A stretch of 64,000 nucleotides of DNA from contig NZ_RZUL01000002.1 of assembly GCF_004005485.1 (NCBI RefSeq), forward strand, positions 186,001-250,000. Reading direction: 5' to 3'. A program made the translations under genes and the position numbers. Positions 16,230-29,586 of this stretch are shown here, one piece after another (positions within the stretch are counted from its first letter, which is position 1; every line of letters starts with the position of its first letter). Source of the stretch: Sphingobium algorifonticola. Its GTDB lineage: Bacteria > Pseudomonadota > Alphaproteobacteria > Sphingomonadales > Sphingomonadaceae. Below the pieces are notes generated by a model, which saw nothing but the letters and a program-made list of their open reading frames with translations, ran no database searches and was not told the origin of the DNA.

Positions 16230-18545
16230 ATGTTCGACGTAAAGAAAGTGGAAATCGAGCTGGGCGGAAAGACCCTCACGCTCGAAACGGGTCGTATTGC
16301 GCGTCAGGCTGACGGCGCGGTGCTGGCCACCTATGGCGAAACCGTGGTGCTGTGCGCCGTGACCGCCGCCAAATCGGTGAAGGAAGGGCAGGATTTCTTC
16401 CCGCTCACCGTGCACTATCAGGAAAAGTTTTCGGCCGCCGGACGCATTCCGGGCGGCTTCTTCAAGCGGGAACGCGGCGCGACGGAGAAGGAAACGCTGG
16501 TTTCCCGCCTCATCGACCGCCCCGTCCGTCCGCTGTTCCCGGAAGGCTTCTACAACGAAATCAACGTGATCGCGCAAGTGCTCTCGTTCGATGGCGAAAG
16601 CGAGCCTGACATCGTTGCGATGATCGCGGCGTCGGCGGCGCTCACCATTTCGGGTGTGCCTTTCATGGGGCCGATCGGCGCGGCGCGCGTCGGCTACAAG
16701 GATGGCGAATACAGCCTCAACCCGTCGATGGACGACGTGAAGGCGGGCGAACTGGATCTGGTCGTTGCCGCCACGCATGACGCGGTCATGATGGTCGAAT
16801 CCGAAGCGAAGGAGCTTTCGGAAGACGTCATGCTCGGCGCGGTCGGTTTTGCGCATGACGCCTGCAAGAAAGTCGTCGAAGCGATCATCAAGCTGGCGGA
16901 AAAGGCTGCCAAGGATCCTTGGGAAATGGCGGCACAGGCGGACCTGTCGGCCGCGAAGCAGAAGCTGCGCGATCTGATCGGCGCGGATATTGCCGCTGCC
17001 TACAAGATCACTGACAAGTCGGCCCGCTCCGGTGCGCTGAACGAAGCGCGGGCCAAGGCCAAGGCCGCATTTGCCGATGCGACGCCGCAGGACCAGATGG
17101 CCGCGCAGAAGCTGATGAAGAAGCTGGAAGCGGAAATCGTGCGTGGCGCTATCCTGAAGGATGGCACCCGTATCGACGGGCGCACCACCACGCAGATCCG
17201 TCCGATCGAGGCGATGGTCGGCTTCCTGCCGCGCACGCACGGGTCGGCGCTGTTCACGCGCGGTGAAACCCAGTCGATCTGCACTACCACGCTGGGCACA
17301 AAAGACAGCGAGCAGATGATCGACGGCCTGACGGGTCTGTCCTACGAAAACTTCATGCTGCACTACAACTTCCCGCCCTATTCGGTTGGTGAAGTGGGCC
17401 GCTTCGGCGCGCCGGGTCGTCGGGAAGTGGGGCATGGCAAGCTCGCATGGCGCGCGCTGCACCCCGTGCTGCCCAGCAAGGACGAGTTCCCCTACACGAT
17501 CCGCGTCCTCTCCGACATCACCGAGTCGAACGGTTCGTCGTCGATGGCGACGGTGTGCGGCGGCTCGCTGTCGATGATGGATGCGGGCGTGCCGCTCAAG
17601 CGCCCCGTCTCCGGCATCGCCATGGGTCTGATTCTGGAAGGCAAGGACTTCGCCGTCCTGTCCGACATATTGGGCGATGAAGATCATCTGGGTGACATGG
17701 ACTTCAAGGTCGCCGGCACTTCTGCAGGCATCACCACGATGCAGATGGACATCAAGATCGCCGGCATCACCGAAGAGATCATGCGCAAGGCGCTGGACCA
17801 GGCGAAGGAAGGCCGCGCGCACATCCTGGGCGAAATGGCCAAGGCGCTCGACAGCACCCGGACCGAACTGTCCGCACATGCGCCGCGTATCGAGACCTTG
17901 CAGATCGACAAGTCGAAGATCCGCGAAGTCATCGGCACAGGCGGCAAGGTGATCCGTGAAATCGTCGCGGAAACCGGCGCGAAGGTCGATATCGACGACG
18001 AAGGTCTCATCAAGATCAGCTCGTCCGACGTTAACCAGATCGAAGCGGCGCGCAAGTGGATCCTGGGCATCACCCAGGAAGCGGAAGTCGGTAAGATCTA
18101 TGACGGCAAGGTCGTCAACATGGTCGATTTCGGTGCGTTCGTGAACTTCATGGGCGGCAAGGACGGTCTTGTCCATGTGTCCGAAATCCGCGCCGAACGC
18201 GTGGAGAAGGTGTCCGACGTCCTGAAGGAAGGGCAGGAAGTCAAGGTCAAGGTTCTGGAAATCGATCCACGCGGCAAGGTGCGCCTGTCGATGCGCGTCG
18301 TCGATCAGGAAACCGGCGCCGAGCTGGAAGACACCCGGCCGGCGCGTGAACCGCGCAGCGACCGCGGTGATCGGGGTGATCGCGGCGATCGTGGTCCCCG
18401 TCGCGAAGGCGGCGACCGCAATCGGCGCGACCGCGGTGGCCGTGACGGTGGTGGCCGGGGCGATCGTGGTCCCCGTGCGGATGGCGGATCGGCCAAGGAC
18501 GACGGCGAACCCGGCGGCCTGCCTGATTTTCTGACGCAGGACTGA
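16230..18545 (+). CDS. pnp: Polyribonucleotide nucleotidyltransferase (PNPase)
   Basis: 771 residues: two RNase PH domains (about 10-230 and 310-545) joined by a helical linker, then KH (about 555-615, with [17 protein letters not shown]) and S1 (about 620-690, with [18 protein letters not shown]). It degrades RNA 3' to 5' by phosphorolysis and is a degradosome partner. The C-terminal 65 residues are an unusual Arg/Gly/Asp-rich tail with repeated DRGDRG units, ending [10 protein letters not shown]. Confidence 0.98.
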   Translation: MFDVKKVEIELGGKTLTLETGRIARQADGAVLATYGETVVLCAVTAAKSVKEGQDFFPLTVHYQEKFSAAGRIPGGFFKRERGATEKETLVSRLIDRPVRPLFPEGFYNEINVIAQVLSFDGESEPDIVAMIAASAALTISGVPFMGPIGAARVGYKDGEYSLNPSMDDVKAGELDLVVAATHDAVMMVESEAKELSEDVMLGAVGFAHDACKKVVEAIIKLAEKAAKDPWEMAAQADLSAAKQKLRDLIGADIAAAYKITDKSARSGALNEARAKAKAAFADATPQDQMAAQKLMKKLEAEIVRGAILKDGTRIDGRTTTQIRPIEAMVGFLPRTHGSALFTRGETQSICTTTLGTKDSEQMIDGLTGLSYENFMLHYNFPPYSVGEVGRFGAPGRREVGHGKLAWRALHPVLPSKDEFPYTIRVLSDITESNGSSSMATVCGGSLSMMDAGVPLKRPVSGIAMGLILEGKDFAVLSDILGDEDHLGDMDFKVAGTSAGITTMQMDIKIAGITEEIMRKALDQAKEGRAHILGEMAKALDSTRTELSAHAPRIETLQIDKSKIREVIGTGGKVIREIVAETGAKVDIDDEGLIKISSSDVNQIEAARKWILGITQEAEVGKIYDGKVVNMVDFGAFVNFMGGKDGLVHVSEIRAERVEKVSDVLKEGQEVKVKVLEIDPRGKVRLSMRVVDQETGAELEDTRPAREPRSDRGDRGDRGDRGPRREGGDRNRRDRGGRDGGGRGDRGPRADGGSAKDDGEPGGLPDFLTQD

Positions 18546-18590
18546 CCATGGCGCGATTCGCCCTTGGGGGCGAATCGACGACACGCATGC

Positions 18591-18623
18591 AAAAGGCCGC
18601 CCGGGATTCGGGCGGCCTTTTCA
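18591..18623 (+). terminator. Intrinsic terminator after pnp
   Basis: A 13-bp stem AAAAGGCCGCCCG/CGGGCGGCCTTTT with a five-base loop. A second hairpin (CGATTCGCCC/GGGCGAATCG, 18554-18577) lies between it and the pnp stop. Confidence 0.88.
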
Positions 18624-18744
18624 TTTCGGCGCGGAAACAGCTCCCGCCACACTGTTTGCTTGATCGAGGTTAGTGCGCGGGCGTAACGACCTGTTATGGG
18701 AAAGCTCGCCTGCAAGGGCTTGGGCCAAAGCCCCAGAGAGGCAC

Positions 18745-19758
18745 ATGCGACGGATGAATGCGCGTTTTATTGAGCGGTTGCCGCTCGCCGGGGTACATCC
18801 CGCGCTCGCCTATCTGGCGACAGCGGGATTGTGCCTCATCGCGCTCGCCCTGCGTCTGGTCGCAGACCCGGTGCTGGCCAGCGGCTATCCTTATGTCAGC
18901 TTCTTTCCGGCAGTCGTCATTGCCGCCTTCCTGTTCGGGCGCAGCGCGGCGGTGCTCGCCGGGGTGCTCTGCTGGCTGATGGCATGGTATTTCTTCATTC
19001 CCCCGGCCGGCGTGTTCAAGTTCAACGGAAATATCGCAGTTTCGTTCATATTCTACCTGCTGGTCGTCGTGATCGATATCGCCCTCATCCACTGGATGCA
19101 GCTTGCCAATACCAAGCTGGCCGAAGAGCGCGCGCGCGGTGCCGCGCTGGCGGAACATCGGGAGATGTTGTTTCGCGAATTGCAGCATCGCGTGTCCAAC
19201 AATCTGCAGGTCGCGGCCGCGCTCATGGCGCTGCAACGGCGCAACATCGACCATCCCGGCGCGCGCAAGGCGCTCGACGAAGCGTCGCATCGCCTGTCGC
19301 TGATCGGCAAGATCAGCCGTGCCCTCTACGACCCCACCGGGCAGCGCCTTTCGGTGCATTCCTTCGTGGAAACGCTCGCCAGCGACATATTGGAAGCCAA
19401 CGGCCGCAATGATGTCCGTATCGAGATGGCGATCGCGCCGGATGTTGCGATGGACCCGGACTCGGCCATTCCCTTCGCGCTGATCATGGCGGAGGCGATT
19501 GCCAACGCGCTGGAACATGCCTTCGCCGATGACAGGGGCGGGTGCATCCGCATCACCATCACCGGGGATGAAGGGCTTACGCTCGACATTGTCGACGATG
19601 GGTGCGGCCTGCCGGATGGCTTTGCGCTGGAAAACAGCGGAAGCCTGGGCCTGCGCATCGCCGCAACGCTGGCACAGCAGCTGGGCGGCACGTTTCGCCT
19701 CAGCAATGCGGAAACCGGCGGTGTCCGCGCGCATCTTGCCATTCCCGCCGCGGCGTGA
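18745..19758 (+). CDS. Membrane sensor histidine kinase, HisKA_2 type
   Basis: 337 residues. The N-terminal 110 residues have three to four membrane helices of the KdpD-like DUF4118 type (YPYVSFFPAVVIAAFLFG, WYFFIPPAG). A short coiled coil follows, then a HisKA_2 dimerisation domain with phospho-acceptor His148 in ELQHRVSNNLQVAAALM, and an HATPase with EAIANALEHAF (N box) and DDGCGLP (G1). Such kinases often act in alphaproteobacterial general-stress signalling, but no PhyR, NepR or response regulator is adjacent. The ATG at 18745 has AGAGAGG upstream. Confidence 0.88.
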   Translation: MRRMNARFIERLPLAGVHPALAYLATAGLCLIALALRLVADPVLASGYPYVSFFPAVVIAAFLFGRSAAVLAGVLCWLMAWYFFIPPAGVFKFNGNIAVSFIFYLLVVVIDIALIHWMQLANTKLAEERARGAALAEHREMLFRELQHRVSNNLQVAAALMALQRRNIDHPGARKALDEASHRLSLIGKISRALYDPTGQRLSVHSFVETLASDILEANGRNDVRIEMAIAPDVAMDPDSAIPFALIMAEAIANALEHAFADDRGGCIRITITGDEGLTLDIVDDGCGLPDGFALENSGSLGLRIAATLAQQLGGTFRLSNAETGGVRAHLAIPAAA

Positions 19759-19837
19759 CGGGGCCGCGCCGGTCCGCATCGCGATCGGCAATCTCTCGCT
19801 TGGCGCGGGGGTGCGGCTGGGCTATGACCCATCGCCT

Positions 19838-20611
19838 ATGTACAGATATTCGATAAAGTTCGCGCTGGCGATCGCCGCCGTTGCCACACTCGGCGCCTGT
19901 TCCACCAGCAAGAACAAGGCCGATACGCTCTATGTCGCGCGCGATGTGTCCACGCTCTACAATGCGGGCAAGTACCGGCTTGATCGCGGCCAATTCAAGT
20001 TGGCTGCCGCGCTGTTCGACGAAGTGGAACGGCAGCATCCCTATTCGCCCTGGGCGCGCCGGGCGCAGTTGATGGCGGCATTCAGCTACTACATGAACAG
20101 CGATTATAACGAGGCGATTCAGGGCGCACAGCGTTTCCTGTCGATCCATCCGGGTAACAAGGATGCGCCTTACGCCTATTATCTCATTTCCCTGTGCTAT
20201 TACGAACAGATCGCCGATGTGACCCGCGACCAGAAGATCACGCAGCAGGCGCTGGATTCGCTGGGCGAGCTTATTCGCCGCTATCCCGGCAGCCGCTATG
20301 CCGCCGACGCGCGGCTGAAGGTCGATCTGGTCAACGACCATCTGGCCGGCAAGGAAATGGAACTGGGGCGTTTCTATCAGCGGCGCGGCCAATGGCTTGC
20401 GGCCACCTTGCGCTTCCGTACCGTCATCGATCGCTATCAGACCACGACCCACGCGCCGGAGGCGCTCGAGCGCCTCGTCGAGAGCTATCTTTCGCTCGGC
20501 CTGCCCGAGGAAGCGAAGAAGGCAGCGGCCGTACTCGGCGCCAACTATCCCGGTTCGAAATGGTATGAGCGATCGTACAAGCTCATCGAGGCGCATCCGC
20601 CCAAGGCGTGA
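19838..20611 (+). CDS. bamD: Outer membrane protein assembly lipoprotein BamD
   Basis: 257 residues. A lipoprotein signal with lipobox LGAC (Cys about residue 20) is followed by TPR-like repeats containing QFKLAAALFDEVERQHPYSP, FSYYMNSDYNEAI and the conserved RRYPGSRYAADA. BamD is the essential lipoprotein of the BAM complex that folds outer-membrane proteins, including the TonB receptors here. The bamD-recN-ligA order is typical of alphaproteobacteria. Confidence 0.95.
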   Translation: MYRYSIKFALAIAAVATLGACSTSKNKADTLYVARDVSTLYNAGKYRLDRGQFKLAAALFDEVERQHPYSPWARRAQLMAAFSYYMNSDYNEAIQGAQRFLSIHPGNKDAPYAYYLISLCYYEQIADVTRDQKITQQALDSLGELIRRYPGSRYAADARLKVDLVNDHLAGKEMELGRFYQRRGQWLAATLRFRTVIDRYQTTTHAPEALERLVESYLSLGLPEEAKKAAAVLGANYPGSKWYERSYKLIEAHPPKA

Positions 20612-20657
20612 TACGGGGCATGTTCCCCTTTTGTGTCAGAAGGGGTAATGACGGCGC

Positions 20658-24430
<3,773 letters not shown>

Positions 24431-24452
24431 TCCTCCCTCAGCCTCTCTTTTC

Positions 24453-24530
24453 CACTCTCCGTTCGGTTCGAGCTTGTCGAGAACGTCGGGCAGGGTTCTC
24501 GACAAGCTCGAACCGAACGGAGAGTGTTTT
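24453..24530. repeat. Long perfect inverted repeat (32-bp arms) between convergent ligA and the DUF2459 gene
   Basis: The arm at 24453-24484 (core GTTCGGTTCGAGCTTGTCGA) is perfectly complementary to the arm at 24495-24526, with a 10-base loop; TTTT follows on the + strand. It probably terminates ligA transcription and belongs to a dispersed repeat family with another, partly decayed copy at 47525-47601. Confidence 0.85.
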
Positions 24531-24551
24531 GGATCTACTGGAGGATTATCC

Positions 24552-25226
24552 TCAGAACCAGCGCATTACGCTCCAGCTCAGCGGTGTCCAATAGCCGATC
24601 CTTATCCCGACGGCCCGCAAGCGGTCGCCGGTCCATGCGTTGCAGGTGCGGATCGCGCTGTAGCGTCCGTGCGCGGGATAGAACACATCGCCGGGGCCAT
24701 AACCGGGAATCGCCGTGCCCCCCGCAAAATCCGCCTCGATGGCACGGGCGAGGGCGCGATACTGGTCGGCGCTGAGCACCACCGGGCGCAGGTCCGGCCC
24801 GCGCCATAGTCGTTGCAGATGGTCGACGTGCATCAGCGTGTCGTCATTGCCCAGCGCGGCGCGCAGCACGACCCGTGGATCAACCTCCGCCCAGGTCGGC
24901 GTGTTCAGAAAGAAATCCCGGTCGCCCCATCCGATCAGCACCCACGGCCCGGCGCGGCGCGGATCGGGCAGATCGGCCGCAGGTGCCCGTCCGCGCCAGT
25001 CGTGCAGGGGGTGGACGGTCGGCATGACGATGCCGGTATGTACGCCATTGGTGTTGACATAGATGGTGACGCCCCGGTCGGGCGGCACGGCATCCGCATT
25101 GGCGGGCATGAGGCTGCCGCCGACGACGGCAAGGGCGAAGAGAAGCGGGCCGATCAGCAATCCGATCAACAATCCGGCCAGCGCCGCCGCCATCCGACGG
25201 ACAACAGGATGGGCAAGCCGACGCAT
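24552..25226 (-). CDS. DUF2459 / TIGR02117 family membrane-anchored protein
   Basis: 224 residues. An N-terminal membrane helix (about 10-40) is followed by a conserved globular domain with YVNTNGVHTGIVMPT, WGDRDFFLNTPTW, MHVDHLQRLW, YGPGDVFYPAHGRYS and TCNAWTGDRLRAVG. The conserved His, Asn and Cys suggest a papain-like hydrolase, but no function is known. It converges with ligA. Confidence 0.85.
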   Translation of the reverse strand: MRRLAHPVVRRMAAALAGLLIGLLIGPLLFALAVVGGSLMPANADAVPPDRGVTIYVNTNGVHTGIVMPTVHPLHDWRGRAPAADLPDPRRAGPWVLIGWGDRDFFLNTPTWAEVDPRVVLRAALGNDDTLMHVDHLQRLWRGPDLRPVVLSADQYRALARAIEADFAGGTAIPGYGPGDVFYPAHGRYSAIRTCNAWTGDRLRAVGIRIGYWTPLSWSVMRWF

Positions 25227-25289
25227 AACCCGACGCTATAGCGCGGGGCACCGCACGGCAAGGACGCTGCGATTGTTGCATTGCGGCAT

Positions 25290-25327
25290 CGTCACACAAA
25301 GCCTTTTATTCGTCATTCGACCGTCAT
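25290..25327 (+). promoter_or_regulatory. Pho-box-like direct repeats upstream of the TonB receptor gene
   Basis: CGTCAC (25290), CGTCAT (25311) and CGTCAT (25322) occur as direct repeats, the last pair spaced 11 bp, the spacing of PhoB half-sites (consensus CTGTCAT). The match is partial, so this is only a candidate. It lies 80-115 bp before the receptor ATG. Confidence 0.3.
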
Positions 25328-25406
25328 CGTTTCTCCACCGGAACGTCATGTCGCGCGCGCACAGCGCCGTCGCGACCGAACGTCGTTTTGTGGGGAGTAA
25401 TTCAAG

Positions 25407-27716
25407 ATGCGTCATTCCGCCGTTGCCTTGCTGGCGTCCGCTGCCACCCTTTCCCTGGCCCCATCCCTTGCCGCCGCGCAGGACATGGCACCCGCCGCCG
25501 CCGATGCGGCTGTAGACGCGGAGAATGTCGGCGACGATATCGTCGTCTACGGTTTCGGCGAAACCCGACAGGTACAAACCGTCAGCGACAGCGATATTGC
25601 GTTGCTGACCCCCGGCACATCGCCGCTGAAAGCCATTGCCAAGCTGCCCGGCGTCAATTTCCAGTCCGCCGACGCTTTCGGTGCCTATGAATGGTCGACG
25701 CGCATTTCGCTGCGAGGCTTCAACCAGAATCAGTTGGGCTTCACGCTCGACGGCGTGCCGCTCGGCGACATGAGCTATGGCAACCACAACGGCCTGCACA
25801 TCAGCCGCGCGATCATTTCCGAAAATCTCGGCACCGTGACCGTCAGCCAGGGCGCGGGCAATCTCGCTACGGCCTCCACCAGCAACCTGGGCGGTACGCT
25901 CGTCTTTGCCTCGCGCGATCCGTCGAATGACACGGACATTGTGGCATCGGGCACCTATGGCAGCGACGACACCTATCGCATCTTCACGCGTCTCGACAGC
26001 GGCGACTTGGGCGGTGTGCGCGGCTATCTGAGCTATGCCTATCTCAACGCAGGCAAGTGGCGCGGCGATGGCGAGCAGCGCCAGCATCAGGTGAACGCGA
26101 AGGTTGTGGCCGATGTCGGCGACGGCAAGATCAGCGCCTTCCTCAACTATTCGGACCGTGCCGAAAATGATTATCAGGATATGTCGGCCGAAATGATCCG
26201 CCGCCTCGGCAACCGCTGGGACAATTTCGCACCCGACTGGCAGACCGCCTATCGCGTTGCGGCCGTCGCCGCCAATCAGGCCGCACGGGCCGGTTCCGCG
26301 ACCGCGACGCTGCCCTATCCGACCTTCGGCCTGACGTTCCCCGCGCCGGTGCAGACGCTCGACGACGCTTATTACGACGCCGCCGGTGTCCGCCGCGACT
26401 GGCTGGGCGGTGTGACGTTCGAAACGCCGATTACGGACAATGTCCGTGCCAAGCTGCAAGGCTATTACCATAACAACAAGGGGCAGGGCCTCTGGTGGAC
26501 GCCCTATGTCGCCAGCCCGACCGGCGCGCCGATTTCCGTGCGCACCACCGAATATGGCATCGATCGCATGGGCGCGATCGGCAGCATCACGTGGGAAACG
26601 GATATGAACCGGCTGGAAATCGGCGGCTGGTATGAAGGCAACGACTTCCGTCAGGCCCGCCGTTTCTATGCGCTGGACAACACGCAGGCCGGATCGTCAC
26701 GCAACAGCCTGAAGTTCCAGGAAAACCCGTTCTTCACCCAATGGGATTTCGAGTTCACGACCGAAACGGCGCAATATTACGTGATGGATACGCTGGAGCT
26801 GGGACAGCTCACCTTGTCCGGTGGCTGGAAGGGCGTGCGCGTCATCAACCGTTCCAGCCCGCGCGTACGGGCGACGCTGGCCGCGGGCACGATCGAATCG
26901 AAGGACTGGTTCCTGCCGCAGGTCGGTGCGCTCTACAAGCTGGGCGATACGGCCGAACTGTTCGCCAACTATACCCAAAACATGCGCGCTTTCGTGTCTT
27001 CCGCGACATCTGGTCCGTTCGCCACGACACAGGCAGGGTTCGATGCACTGTCGACGACCAGCCGTCTGAAGCCGGAAACATCCAAGACCTATGAAATCGG
27101 AGGCCGCCTGCGCGCCGGTGCTTTCCAGGGTTCGGTTGCGGCCTATTTCGTCGATTTCAACAACCGCTTGCTGGGCATCACCACCGGGGCGGGCATCGTC
27201 GGCAATCCTGTGATCCTGCAGAATGTCGGCAAGGTGCGGTCGCAGGGTGCGGAAGTCTCCGGGACCTACAGCATCGGCAGCGGGTTCAGCGCAACCGCAT
27301 CCTATGCCTACAACGACTCGACCTATCGCAACAATGTGCCCGGTGTCTCGGCCGCAATCCGGGGCAAGACCGTGGTGGACAGCCCCAAACACATTGCGTC
27401 GGGTGAACTGGCCTACAGCGGTGACATTGTCTTCGGGCGGATCGGTGCGAATTACATGTCGAAGCGTTACTATACTTATACCAACGATCAGTCGGTAGGC
27501 GGCCGGGTGCTGGTGGATGCGACGATCGGGGTGAAAGTGCCCGAAGGCAACGGCTTCCTGACCGGCTTTGCGATTGAGGCATCGGCGACCAACCTGTTCG
27601 ACAATGACTATGTATCGACCATCGGTTCGAACGGCTTCGGCAACAGCGGCGACAACCAGACGCTACTGATCGGCGCGCCGCAGCAGTTCTTCGTCACGGT
27701 ACGAAGGGGCTTCTGA
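25407..27716 (+). CDS. TonB-dependent outer-membrane receptor
   Basis: 769 residues: a signal peptide (1-24, ending AAAQD), a TonB-box-like DDIVVYGFG at about residue 47, a plug domain (LKAIAKLPGVNF, ISLRGFNQNQLGFTLDGVP) and a 22-strand barrel ending in phenylalanine (FFVTVRRGF). Long loops contain YHNNKGQGLWWTPYV and NYTQNMRAFVSSATSG. The substrate is unknown. The Pho-box-like repeats upstream hint at a phosphorus-related ligand but are weak. No transporter or enzyme partner is adjacent. AGGGGAG-like GGGGAG lies before the ATG. Confidence 0.92.
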   Translation: MRHSAVALLASAATLSLAPSLAAAQDMAPAAADAAVDAENVGDDIVVYGFGETRQVQTVSDSDIALLTPGTSPLKAIAKLPGVNFQSADAFGAYEWSTRISLRGFNQNQLGFTLDGVPLGDMSYGNHNGLHISRAIISENLGTVTVSQGAGNLATASTSNLGGTLVFASRDPSNDTDIVASGTYGSDDTYRIFTRLDSGDLGGVRGYLSYAYLNAGKWRGDGEQRQHQVNAKVVADVGDGKISAFLNYSDRAENDYQDMSAEMIRRLGNRWDNFAPDWQTAYRVAAVAANQAARAGSATATLPYPTFGLTFPAPVQTLDDAYYDAAGVRRDWLGGVTFETPITDNVRAKLQGYYHNNKGQGLWWTPYVASPTGAPISVRTTEYGIDRMGAIGSITWETDMNRLEIGGWYEGNDFRQARRFYALDNTQAGSSRNSLKFQENPFFTQWDFEFTTETAQYYVMDTLELGQLTLSGGWKGVRVINRSSPRVRATLAAGTIESKDWFLPQVGALYKLGDTAELFANYTQNMRAFVSSATSGPFATTQAGFDALSTTSRLKPETSKTYEIGGRLRAGAFQGSVAAYFVDFNNRLLGITTGAGIVGNPVILQNVGKVRSQGAEVSGTYSIGSGFSATASYAYNDSTYRNNVPGVSAAIRGKTVVDSPKHIASGELAYSGDIVFGRIGANYMSKRYYTYTNDQSVGGRVLVDATIGVKVPEGNGFLTGFAIEASATNLFDNDYVSTIGSNGFGNSGDNQTLLIGAPQQFFVTVRRGF

Positions 27717-27739
27717 GGCCTTAGCGTGATAGACCAAAT

Positions 27740-27819
27740 GCTGTTCCCCGGCGAAAGCCGGGGTCCAGGGTATCACGGGTTATCCTTCGTGGCCCTGGAC
27801 CTTGGCGAGCGCCGGGCAC
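27740..27819. repeat. Dispersed palindromic element between convergent TonB receptor and prmA genes
   Basis: CCCCGGCGAAAGCCGGGG forms a perfect hairpin, followed by the inverted pair TCCAGGG/CCCTGGA and GGCGAGCGCC. It fills the 127-bp gap between two convergent genes and may act as a two-way terminator. Confidence 0.65.
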
Positions 27820-27844
27820 TATCTGGCTGGGATCAGCCTATTCC

Positions 27845-28834
27845 CTACCAGCTTCCATAGCCCGGCGCTTCGCCGTTGCGCCCGTGCGGCCAGCGGCGTG
27901 GGCGGTGCCAGCCGATGGCGGGGCGTTTGCGCAGGCGTAGCGTCGGCCATGCGCCATTGTCGATCCGATCGGCCAGCCGCAGGCCCTGCGCGCGATAGGC
28001 AGCGAGCACGCGCGCGGCCTGCGTATCGAGCAAGCCGGCGAGGATCAGCGTCCCGCCCTCCTCCAGCACGCCCGACAACGACGGTGCCAGCTCGATCAGC
28101 GGTCCCGCAAGAATATTGGCGATCACCAGATCATAAGGCCCGCGGGTCACGATGCCCGGATGATCGACGCCCGCCGCCGTGAACAATGCCAGCCGTCCGG
28201 GCGCTATACCAAGCGGGACGCCGTTCTTGTCGGCATTGTCCGCCGTTACCTCGACCGACACCGGATCGATGTCCGATGCGGTGCCATAGGCGCGCGGCCA
28301 CAGGTGCAGCGCGGCGAAGGCCAGCAGCCCAGTGCCGGTCCCGATGTCGGCGATATTGCCGAAGCGGTGGCCCAGCCGCCGGGTCCGGTCGAGCATCGCC
28401 AGGCAACCGGCCGTGGTTTCATGCTGGCCGGTGCCGAAGGCCAGCCCCGCGCCGATCAGGAAATCCTTGTATCCCGACGGTACGGCGTCGGCATTGCTGT
28501 TGCGCACGAAGAAACGCCCGGCGGTGACCGGCTCCAGTCCCTGCTGGCTCATTGTCACCCAGTCTGCCTGCGGCAGCTTTTCCAGCACCGGCTTGCGTCC
28601 TCGCGCGCTGGGGACGAGCGTCTGCACCAGGCGGACGAGCGCGGCATTGGGACGCCCCTCGAAATAGGCGTCGAGTTGCCATGCGTCGCCATCGTCCGAA
28701 CTGGCTTCGCTGGTCATCAGCACCGGTGGGCTGTCGAGCAGGGCGAAGGCGGCGATATCGCCTTCCAGCGCCTCCGCCTCCGCGCGGGTGCACGGCAGGC
28801 TGAGCTTCCAGCTATCGCGCGGGCTATCGGACAT
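27845..28834 (-). CDS. prmA: Ribosomal protein L11 methyltransferase PrmA
   Basis: 329 residues. The C-terminal SAM-binding domain has AFGTGQHETTAGCLAML, the GxG loop IADIGTGTGLLAFAA and the catalytic-region motif VIANILAGPLIELAP, all diagnostic of PrmA, which trimethylates ribosomal protein L11. The N-terminal 110 residues form the L11-recognition domain. The ATG at 28834 (MSDSPRDSW) overlaps the upstream SDR gene by 11 bp, so the two form an operon. Confidence 0.92.
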   Translation of the reverse strand: MSDSPRDSWKLSLPCTRAEAEALEGDIAAFALLDSPPVLMTSEASSDDGDAWQLDAYFEGRPNAALVRLVQTLVPSARGRKPVLEKLPQADWVTMSQQGLEPVTAGRFFVRNSNADAVPSGYKDFLIGAGLAFGTGQHETTAGCLAMLDRTRRLGHRFGNIADIGTGTGLLAFAALHLWPRAYGTASDIDPVSVEVTADNADKNGVPLGIAPGRLALFTAAGVDHPGIVTRGPYDLVIANILAGPLIELAPSLSGVLEEGGTLILAGLLDTQAARVLAAYRAQGLRLADRIDNGAWPTLRLRKRPAIGWHRPRRWPHGRNGEAPGYGSW

Positions 28835-29519
28835 AGCTGGCACCGTTCGCGTCAAGGATCGCGCCGGTCATCGATGGCGGCGCGGCGGTGGCGAGAAACG
28901 TCACGATGGCGGCGATCTCGTCGGGATCGGCAACCTTGCCGAGCGGAATGTCCGCCAGCAGCGCGTCGCCCCCGCGACTGGCCAGATAATCCTGCGCCAT
29001 GCCCGTCATCGTGAAGCCGGGGCAGACGGCGAAGGCATAGATGCCCTGCGCGGCATAGGCGCGGGCGATCGTCTTGGTCATCGCCACCATGCCGCCTTTC
29101 GATGCGGCATAATGCCAGTGCGCGGGGCTGTCGCCGCGATGCGCCGCACGGCTGGCGACATTGATGATCCGCCCGCCCGATCCGCGCGCCTGCCAGTGCA
29201 GTACGGCCTTGCGGCAGAGCAAAGCGGCCGCCTCCAGGTTGATAGTCATCGTCCGCTGCCACCCCGAAAGCCAGTCGGCGTCATCGGCGTCGAGCGGTAT
29301 CGCCTCGAATATCCCCGCATTGTTGATGAGGATGTCGATGCGCCCGTCGAGCGCGGCAGAGGCTTTGTCCCACAGCCTGTCGGCACCGCCCGGCGTGGCG
29401 AGATCGGCGTCACGGCTGTCGGCGGCGAACAGGCGGATATCGGGGATGCGGGAGAGCATCTGTGCGCAGGCCGCGCCGATGCCCCGGCGCGCGCCGGTCA
29501 GAAGGATGTTGCACGTCAT
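28824..29519 (-). CDS. Short-chain dehydrogenase/reductase
   Basis: 231 residues of a classical SDR: cofactor loop LLTGARRGIGAACA (residues 6-19), NNAG motif at about 85, the catalytic Ser in INVASRAAH, YxxxK as YAASKGG, and CPGFTMTGMA after it. Acidic residues after the second strand favour NAD. The substrate is unknown. It is translationally coupled to prmA. Confidence 0.88.
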   Translation of the reverse strand: MTCNILLTGARRGIGAACAQMLSRIPDIRLFAADSRDADLATPGGADRLWDKASAALDGRIDILINNAGIFEAIPLDADDADWLSGWQRTMTINLEAAALLCRKAVLHWQARGSGGRIINVASRAAHRGDSPAHWHYAASKGGMVAMTKTIARAYAAQGIYAFAVCPGFTMTGMAQDYLASRGGDALLADIPLGKVADPDEIAAIVTFLATAAPPSMTGAILDANGASYVR

Positions 29520-29586
29520 GACAGCCGGGTAGCGGACCCGGCGCGCGAGGGAAAGCGTTGAGGTGGAGCAGCTTCAGTAAAGCCGC

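Noticed and set aside
16131..18584. 817-codon open frame on the minus strand
   Set aside because: Antisense shadow of pnp with biased composition; PNPase domains are complete on the plus strand.
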